Shown: positions 1 through 4,114 of the stretch, in pieces | How positions within the stretch are numbered: the first letter of the stretch is position 1 | Layout of the letters: the number at the start of each line of letters is the position of its first letter | NCBI GenBank assembly: GCA_902790885.1 | Contig: CADATR010000133.1 | Location: forward strand, 1 to 5,014 | DNA from: an uncultured Eubacteriales bacterium | GTDB taxonomy: Bacteria > Bacillota_A > Clostridia > Peptostreptococcales > Anaerovoracaceae | Length of the DNA stretch: 5,014 bases | Direction of reading: 5' to 3' | Position numbers and translations under genes: made by a program | Notes under the pieces: model-generated | Databases searched by the model: none | Seen by the model: the letters and a program-made list of their open reading frames with translations, nothing else | What the model was told of the DNA's origin: nothing

Positions 1-1
1 C

Positions 2-313
2 CCGCACTGCCACGGCAACAACTTCTACATTTTCCCTGGCACAAACCATGCTGTCTGCGAGCTCTGCGGTCTTGAAGGTCACCTCGAGATGACAGACAAG
101 GGCGTGAAGCTGGTAAACGATCCTGAGCTTGGCGAAAACGGAACCATCGAACACTGCCACGATCTGCTTTCCGGCAAAGCAGCTCACGGAAAGGACATCT
201 TCGAGAACGAGGGCAGACTCATGAACCTCTTCAAAGATCCTGAGTTCAAGGCAAGAAAAGAGCATTACACAAACGTTATCGCTCCTACACCATCCCCTTC
301 GAAATCCAACTAA
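2..313 (+). CDS. Flavodoxin-type NAD(P)H-dependent oxidoreductase, C-terminal part (5' end outside window)
   Basis: The reading frame is open from the window edge to the TAA at 311-313, giving 103 visible residues and no start, so the gene begins upstream. The visible part opens with PHCHGNNFYIFPGTNHAVCE followed by LCGLEG. This contains Cys at 8-10 and a CxxC at 56-67. The lone base before the frame is C, compatible with a preceding Cys codon, which would complete a CxxC...CxxC zinc-ribbon-like or Fe-S pattern. A charged helical tail follows (residues about 30-95, FKDPEFKARKEHY near the end). From memory, flavodoxin-family or NADPH-dependent FMN reductase-like proteins of Clostridia carry such a C-terminal cysteine module after the FMN-binding domain. 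The FMN domain itself is not in view, so the name rests on the tail alone. The gene sits 91 bases before the chalcone isomerase gene on the same strand, with no convincing terminator between them. It could therefore supply reducing power to the same pathway. An unrelated zinc-ribbon protein remains possible. Confidence 0.5.
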   Translation, partial: PHCHGNNFYIFPGTNHAVCELCGLEGHLEMTDKGVKLVNDPELGENGTIEHCHDLLSGKAAHGKDIFENEGRLMNLFKDPEFKARKEHYTNVIAPTPSPSKSN

Positions 314-333
314 TATAGAATAAAGATCCTTAG

Positions 334-367
334 ACGGGCAGGGGAGCTTGACGGCGACCCTGCCTGT
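334..367 (+). promoter_or_regulatory. Intercistronic hairpin between the flavoprotein and chalcone isomerase genes
   Basis: ACGGGCAGGG (334-343) pairs with CCCTGCCTGT (358-367) over 10 base pairs with a single G-U wobble, around a 14-base loop. No T-run follows the 3' arm (the next bases are TAAGATAAAT), so it is unlikely to act as a full intrinsic terminator. An mRNA-processing or stability hairpin that sets different levels for the two cistrons is the likelier role. The pairing is seen directly; the role is inference. Confidence 0.45.
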
Positions 368-390
368 TAAGATAAATCAGCTTTCATATG

Positions 391-397
391 AAAGGAG
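391..397 (+). promoter_or_regulatory. Ribosome binding site fixing the chalcone isomerase start
   Basis: AAAGGAG lies 7 bases before the ATG at 405. It decides in favour of that start over the in-frame TTG at 348. The TTG sits inside the loop of the 334-367 hairpin with a purine run only one base upstream, and it would add 19 residues that family members lack. Confidence 0.8.
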
Positions 398-404
398 ACC
401 ATTG

Positions 405-1280
405 ATGAACAGACCTGAATTCTATCCTGTAAGAAGTATCATTCTGGTCGACCTCGCTCACGAGGACTACAGAATCAAACTCGAAAACTGGCTCTACAGA
501 TATCATGTGCCAGACAGCATTTCGCAGTTCGGCCCATATGTAAGCCAGTACGCATTTTATCCTGCACTCCCGACTCCACCGGGCGGAGAGAGATTCGGTA
601 CTGTAAGGATGCAGATGACAGAGCATTACTGGCTCGCAAATCCAAACGATGTAAGCTTCGCAAAGGATCAACACAAGATCCTCACAGAGTACTTCCCTAC
701 AGATGTACTCGTATGGCAGAACAACATTCCGGATACGGGACACTCCCACGCTGTTGATAAGTCAGAAGAAGTCAACATAGAAGGCGACGCTGCCAGATCC
801 ACAAAGGGTGACGAGACTGCAGGAACAGTTCCTTTCATTTTCGCCTTTATCCCTGTATGGTGGGAAGATGACTTCAAGGGCGAAGGCCGCACAGTTGAAG
901 ACGGACCTAACTACAGATGGCAGTTTGTCGTCAAGTATCCGGAAGGCGTTAGCGCTGAGGAAGGCGACAAGTGGCTCAAGGAGGAGTTCATCCCTGCATG
1001 GACAGCTCACGATGGCTGCACACGCTGCGTATCGAGCAAGATCAAGAAAGAAGTCAACGGCTGCGACTTCGACCGTATCGTAGAGATGTGGTTCGAGTGC
1101 CAGACCGCGTGGGTAGACGCATGCAAGGCTGCGGCTGAAAAATGCGCTAAGCCGGCATGGGCAGAGACTGAGGACTTCCCATACCTCAAGAAGTCATATG
1201 GCATCAGCGGTATCTTCATGTCCGACTACGCAAGGTCGAACAACCTGACTCAGTATCGCGGCTATATAACAATGAGATAA
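405..1280 (+). CDS. Bacterial chalcone isomerase family protein
   Basis: The product has 291 residues, close to the roughly 282 of Eubacterium ramulus chalcone isomerase (EC 5.5.1.6), which interconverts chalcones and flavanones (naringenin chalcone/naringenin) and acts on taxifolin in flavonoid breakdown. From memory the two match strongly along their length: VRSI and VD near residues 9-16, HVPDSISQF (34-42), YAFYP (49-53), RFG..RMQ.TEH.WL (63-77), DVLVWQ (100-105), PFIFAF..VWWE (143-154), and the identical C-terminus YRGYITMR (284-291). The E. ramulus catalytic His33 and Gln101 (Met-less numbering) correspond to His34 and Gln105 here. The family fold is two ferredoxin-like alpha/beta modules joined by a variable lid, here about residues 108-140. 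There is no signal peptide, so it is cytoplasmic. Six cysteines crowd residues 205-247, more than I recall in the E. ramulus enzyme. The preferred substrate is not known; a related flavonoid or other cyclic ketone is possible. Confidence 0.85.
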   Translation: MNRPEFYPVRSIILVDLAHEDYRIKLENWLYRYHVPDSISQFGPYVSQYAFYPALPTPPGGERFGTVRMQMTEHYWLANPNDVSFAKDQHKILTEYFPTDVLVWQNNIPDTGHSHAVDKSEEVNIEGDAARSTKGDETAGTVPFIFAFIPVWWEDDFKGEGRTVEDGPNYRWQFVVKYPEGVSAEEGDKWLKEEFIPAWTAHDGCTRCVSSKIKKEVNGCDFDRIVEMWFECQTAWVDACKAAAEKCAKPAWAETEDFPYLKKSYGISGIFMSDYARSNNLTQYRGYITMR

Positions 1281-1316
1281 TAAACCCGTCAAACAACCAA
1301 TAAAGGAGAGTTTTTA

Positions 1317-2708
1317 ATGGGCAAAGGTAAATATTTCTACTCAAAAGGAGAGGGTAACGACGGTTACATCAAGAACCTTGAAGTTCTGGGTTACTGCGAC
1401 CTTGACGGCAAGGCAGGCATGTTCCAGATGGCTCTCTATAAGACCGAGTCGGGCAGATACCTTCTTTACGGAGCTGCATTCGCGGCAGGACCTGACGGTG
1501 TCGGCATCATGATCAGTGATGTCACAGACCCGTGCAATCCTGTTTTCATCAAGAAATGGCTGCCGTTCGACATCGATGAGTATCCTACGACTTCGATCCC
1601 TAAAGTGCAGATCGCAGATGACAAGCTCGTCTTTGCTCTCACATCGGGTTCCGGTCCGAGCGTTCTCGTAGGAGACCGCGCAAAGATGAAGTGCATGCAG
1701 GGAATCATGGTCTACGATCTTAAGAAAGACCCTGAGAATCCTGAATTCCTCGGATACTGGGACTGCGGAGTTCCATATTCGATGGGCGTTCACAGATTCA
1801 TGTACAACGGCGGCGATTACGTTCATCTGTCAGCAGAGGCCGATGAGCATGAGGGCATGATCTACAGGATCGTCAATATTGCTGATCCTTCAAACATCTA
1901 CGAAGTAGGCCGCTGGTGGGCACCGCATCAGTACATTTACGGCGTACCGGGGAGGGAGGTAGACCATTCGGCACCTCATAATCCTGACTTCATGGACAAA
2001 GGCTGGATGCACGGCCCTCCGTTTGTACTCGGTGACAAGGCTTACCTCGGCTATGGCGGAGACGGTCTGTACATACTTGATGTCTCTGACTTCACAAGGC
2101 CGAAAGCTCTCGGACAGCTCAGATTCATGCCGGCGTTCTCATCGAGACTCGCAGGAGCAAGAACTCACACGGCTCTGCCTCTGAAGGGAAGAGACCTCTG
2201 TGTAGTAATGAACGAAGGCGAGAGATTCGGCTTTATCAAGGACGGAATGGTCAAAGAGGCTCAGGCGCTCAATCAGATAATCATGGTTGATGTAAGCGAT
2301 CCGACACACCCTGTGATGATAGCAACATTCCCGTATCCTGAAGTACCGGAGGATTTCCCTGCACCAAACTTCAATACGTACATGCTTGCTGAAGGTTCAA
2401 AGGGCGGGCCTTTCGGACCTCACAATCTGCATGAACCTATGGACGGAAAGCCATGGCTCGAGCAGAGGACTGACGTGGTATATGACTGCTACTTTGCTGC
2501 AGGACTCAGAGTTTATGATGTATCTGATCCTTATTACATCAAGGAGAAGGCTTACTTTATTCCTCCGAACCCTACAAAGAAGTTCTTCCCGTTCCCTGGA
2601 CCGATGATGGCAATGACCGAAGATGTCGTAGTAGACGACAGAGGCTATATCATCGTAGATGCAAACAGTGACGGATTCTACATTCTGAGAAAGACTTACG
2701 AGGACTAG
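1317..2708 (+). CDS. LVIVD-repeat beta-propeller protein, cytoplasmic, function unknown
   Basis: This 463-residue protein starts at an ATG with AAAGGAG (1302-1308) 8 bases upstream, 36 bases after the chalcone isomerase stop, so it is surely co-transcribed. It contains six LVIVD-type repeats of the form I.DVSDP..P...G: residues 63-80, 130-147, 183-200, 251-267, 320-337 and 396-412. A final YIIVDANSDGFYILRK strand (444-459) probably closes the ring, making six or seven blades. Most LVIVD proteins I know of are exported, but this N-terminus (MGKGKYFYSK) is charged and not a signal peptide. Histidines lie at 159, 170, 178, 204, 217, 221, 232, 284, 331, 369 and 372, several in conserved-looking settings (GVHRF, VDHSAPHN, WMHGPPF, RTHTALPL, FGPHNLHEP). 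Such residues at blade starts could face a central channel and bind a metal, as in carotenoid oxygenases or selenium-binding proteins; that is inference. Its role with the isomerase could be enzymatic (hydrolase, lyase, isomerase) or structural. The family call is firm and the function open. Confidence 0.8.
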   Translation: MGKGKYFYSKGEGNDGYIKNLEVLGYCDLDGKAGMFQMALYKTESGRYLLYGAAFAAGPDGVGIMISDVTDPCNPVFIKKWLPFDIDEYPTTSIPKVQIADDKLVFALTSGSGPSVLVGDRAKMKCMQGIMVYDLKKDPENPEFLGYWDCGVPYSMGVHRFMYNGGDYVHLSAEADEHEGMIYRIVNIADPSNIYEVGRWWAPHQYIYGVPGREVDHSAPHNPDFMDKGWMHGPPFVLGDKAYLGYGGDGLYILDVSDFTRPKALGQLRFMPAFSSRLAGARTHTALPLKGRDLCVVMNEGERFGFIKDGMVKEAQALNQIIMVDVSDPTHPVMIATFPYPEVPEDFPAPNFNTYMLAEGSKGGPFGPHNLHEPMDGKPWLEQRTDVVYDCYFAAGLRVYDVSDPYYIKEKAYFIPPNPTKKFFPFPGPMMAMTEDVVVDDRGYIIVDANSDGFYILRKTYED

Positions 2709-2732
2709 TACCTTAACAAGATCTGACAGGGG

Positions 2733-2773
2733 ATACACAGCCTGCTCTAATGGACGGGCTGTGTATTTTTTCT
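2733..2773 (+). terminator. Intrinsic terminator after the LVIVD gene
   Basis: ATACACAGCCTG (2733-2744) pairs with CGGGCTGTGTAT (2755-2766): 12 base pairs with one T-G wobble, around a 10-base loop. Six Ts (2766-2771) and then CT follow. It begins 25 bases after the LVIVD stop codon and ends the flavoprotein-isomerase-LVIVD unit. Confidence 0.9.
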
Positions 2774-2778
2774 GAATA

Positions 2779-2807
2779 TTATATTTATATGACTTGTGTT
2801 GTATAAT
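2779..2807 (+). promoter_or_regulatory. Probable sigma-A promoter for the DUF1097-like/3D-like gene pair
   Basis: A perfect TATAAT (-10) lies at 2802-2807, in AT-rich DNA directly after the terminator. The hexamer at 17-base spacing, TTATAT (2779-2784), is a poor -35, so the promoter may be weak or activator dependent. Transcription would begin near 2814, about 80 bases before the ATG at 2893. Confidence 0.5.
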
Positions 2808-2827
2808 AATTAGGTAGAATAATGCGC

Positions 2828-2841
2828 AGTAAACGATAACG
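2828..2841 (+). promoter_or_regulatory. Possible cre-like (CcpA/LacI-type) operator
   Basis: AGTAAACGATAACG matches the catabolite-responsive element consensus TGWAANCGNTNWCA at 9 of its 11 defined positions, with mismatches at the first and last. A small dyad, AAACG (2831-2835) with CGTTT (2840-2844), is centred nearby. It lies just downstream of the predicted transcription start, a place where a bound repressor would block the polymerase. Short motif in AT-rich DNA, so a chance match is quite possible. Confidence 0.3.
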
Positions 2842-2882
2842 TTTTATTGTATATCTAAATACACTGTGCCTGATCATAATAT

Positions 2883-2888
2883 AAAGGA
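2883..2888 (+). promoter_or_regulatory. Ribosome binding site fixing the DUF1097-like start
   Basis: AAAGGA stands 4 bases before the ATG at 2893. A GTG at 2866 in the same frame has no purine-rich site upstream, so the ATG is preferred; the spacing is slightly short, which may lower initiation. Confidence 0.65.
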
Positions 2889-2892
2889 ATCT

Positions 2893-3378
2893 ATGACAAA
2901 GAAAGAAATCCTTACTTTAGCACTGCTCATCGCAGTGATGCCGCCTGCATGGGCTGTACTGAGCCCGTATATGGGCATATCCGTCGGACCTGTGGCGCTC
3001 ATATGCGCAGGCATATATGCAACCAACGGAAACAAATTCAAAGACGCGCATAAGATAGCTCTCGGATATCTGGCAGGAGACATATGGGCTCTGATAGCCT
3101 TCGAGATCATGGCTCATACGCCTATAAATCCCGATTTGACGCTGTTTTTGACACTTGCCGTATTCGGATTCATTCTTGTAATATTATCGGCCAGATTCGC
3201 AAATATCATCAACATGCCTTCATGGCTCACAGGATGGGCCATTGGCATGCTCGCAATGAATCTGAATACATCGACTCCTGTAATGAGCCTTACTGTTCAG
3301 ATAGGTATCGCGATGCTGGCCGGAGTGTATTATGTGGGAGCCCTGCTCGATAAGGTACACAGACTGCTTAATAAATGA
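2893..3378 (+). CDS. Small multi-spanning inner membrane protein, DUF1097-like
   Basis: The product has 161 residues, very hydrophobic, with about six membrane segments near 5-24, 28-45, 55-74, 82-103, 107-122 and 130-150. It ends in a short basic cytoplasmic-looking tail (LLDKVHRLLNK). The length, the segment count, the GYLAGDIWALIAF stretch (58-70) and the MPSWLTGWAIGML stretch (108-120) fit the DUF1097 family (YcdZ-like, about 160 residues, no established function). The assignment comes from remembered pattern rather than alignment, so another small membrane family is possible. No transport signature or charged catalytic residue stands out. It overlaps the next gene by four bases (ATGA), which points to translational coupling and perhaps a physical partnership with that membrane-anchored protein. 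It has its own promoter and is probably unrelated to the flavonoid-type operon upstream, although it lies next to it. Confidence 0.55.
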   Translation: MTKKEILTLALLIAVMPPAWAVLSPYMGISVGPVALICAGIYATNGNKFKDAHKIALGYLAGDIWALIAFEIMAHTPINPDLTLFLTLAVFGFILVILSARFANIINMPSWLTGWAIGMLAMNLNTSTPVMSLTVQIGIAMLAGVYYVGALLDKVHRLLNK

Positions 3379-3941
3379 TACTGTTCGGAAGAAGGATCAA
3401 AGCCAAAACATACAATATAGCTATGTGCTTCATCATAGTTATTCTGCTTCTCCTTGACGCAAACCTCACGGTTTACATCGGGAGATTTCATAATGCCGCA
3501 ATTGAGGCGGAACTGGCCGGCTTTGCATCCTTCAGAAACATGACTGTCGCTTTAGCGGATCACACAACAAGATCCTTCACAGAAGACGTCGCGGAATTTG
3601 CTGAAGACGCCATAGCTTATTTCAAGGAAAATATATGGATAGGCCCGAGGCTGACGAGGGGAAGGGGAACCATCCAGGGACCGTCAGGCAAGGAGACCTA
3701 TTACAACCTGAACATGGCCGGTGTGGTCAATATAATGAGGCGCATGGGCTATGATTATGAGTACTGGGTAAGAGATGACGGCGTAAAGATGTTTGGCAAC
3801 TACGTTATGGTGGCTGCCAACCTGAATATCAGACCGAGAGGCTCGCTTATTCAGACATCGGTCGGAATGGGAATGGTTTGCGATACAGGAACGTTCGCTA
3901 AACGGAATCCTACACAGATAGATATTGCAACAGCATGGTAG
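3375..3941 (+). CDS. Membrane-anchored protein with a divergent 3D (Asp-Asp-Asp) beta-barrel domain
   Basis: This 188-residue protein has a basic N-terminus (FGRRIKAK), one membrane segment at about 14-35, a helical region at 40-85 and a C-terminal domain at about 105-188, which should lie outside the membrane. The segment YYNLNMAGVVNIMRRMGY (109-126) followed by DDGVKMFGNYVMVAANL resembles a family of clostridial extracellular proteins I recall. The tail has CDTG (169-172) and QIDIATAW (181-188), which match the second and third Asp motifs of the 3D domain. That domain is a double-psi barrel related to MltA-type lytic transglycosylases and Rpf/YocH cell-wall proteins. The first canonical Asp appears replaced by Asn149 (VAANL in place of VAVDP). 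A role in peptidoglycan binding or turnover is therefore likely, but enzymatic activity is uncertain. Its start ATG at 3375 overlaps the previous stop and has no strong ribosome binding site, so it probably depends on coupled translation. Confidence 0.65.
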   Translation: MILFGRRIKAKTYNIAMCFIIVILLLLDANLTVYIGRFHNAAIEAELAGFASFRNMTVALADHTTRSFTEDVAEFAEDAIAYFKENIWIGPRLTRGRGTIQGPSGKETYYNLNMAGVVNIMRRMGYDYEYWVRDDGVKMFGNYVMVAANLNIRPRGSLIQTSVGMGMVCDTGTFAKRNPTQIDIATAW

Positions 3942-3960
3942 AACGCAAGGCTGTTGCTTT
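3927..3960 (+). terminator. Weak intrinsic terminator overlapping the stop codon of the 3D-like gene
   Basis: GCAACAGC (3927-3934) and GCTGTTGC (3950-3957) form a perfect 8 base-pair stem with a 15-base loop that contains the TAG stop (3939-3941). Only TTT follows before ATGA, so termination may be partial. Ribosomes finishing the gene would cover the 5' arm, so translation could interfere with folding. Confidence 0.45.
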
Positions 3961-4003
3961 ATGATATCACTTCGATTGATTTTATCATTAATCGGAGATA
4001 CAT
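3961..4003 (+). repeat. Long imperfect inverted repeat upstream of the secreted-protein promoter
   Basis: The core CGATTGAT (3973-3980) pairs with ATTAATCG (3987-3994) across a 6-base loop with one wobble. It extends outward as TT with GA (one wobble), then, past a two-base bulge (3969-3970), TATC (3965-3968) with GATA (3997-4000). Flanking ATG/CAT bases add three more pairs around a single bulged A. The right arm covers the -35 area of the promoter at 4009-4017, so it could be an operator, or a second back-up transcription stop for the gene before it (no T-run supports that). Confidence 0.4.
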
Positions 4004-4008
4004 ATTAG

Positions 4009-4017
4009 TGCTATAAT
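4009..4017 (+). promoter_or_regulatory. Extended -10 promoter for the secreted Big2-domain protein
   Basis: TGCTATAAT (4009-4017) is a perfect extended -10 element. No good -35 lies at 17 bases upstream (TAATCG at 3989-3994), which is normal for extended -10 promoters. Transcription would begin near 4024, leaving a leader of about 90 bases before the ATG at 4115. Confidence 0.6.
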
Positions 4018-4114
4018 ACTTATTGGCGATGTGGATCATAACCGCTTTTTTTATATAAAGGGTATCGGACTGGCTTAGTTAAAGGTGAAAGAAACAAGAT
4101 AATGGGAGTTAGTA

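Noticed and set aside
348..404. In-frame TTG start giving a 310-residue chalcone isomerase
   Set aside because: The TTG lies in a hairpin loop with its purine run too close. The ATG at 405 has a well-spaced AAAGGAG and gives a length and N-terminus fitting the family.
1341..1826. 161-residue open frame on the minus strand within the LVIVD gene
   Set aside because: It is a shadow of the strongly supported plus-strand gene, has no recognisable domain and is rich in Arg, Ser, His and Val as expected for antisense translation.
2866..2892. GTG start adding nine residues to the DUF1097-like protein
   Set aside because: No ribosome binding site precedes it and the added residues are charged, while the ATG at 2893 has AAAGGA just upstream and opens with a usual membrane-protein N-terminus.
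4031..4052. GTGG/CCGC stem followed by Ts as a true terminator
   Set aside because: A 4 base-pair stem with a wobble is too weak and sits directly after the promoter, so it is kept only as a low-interest leader observation.
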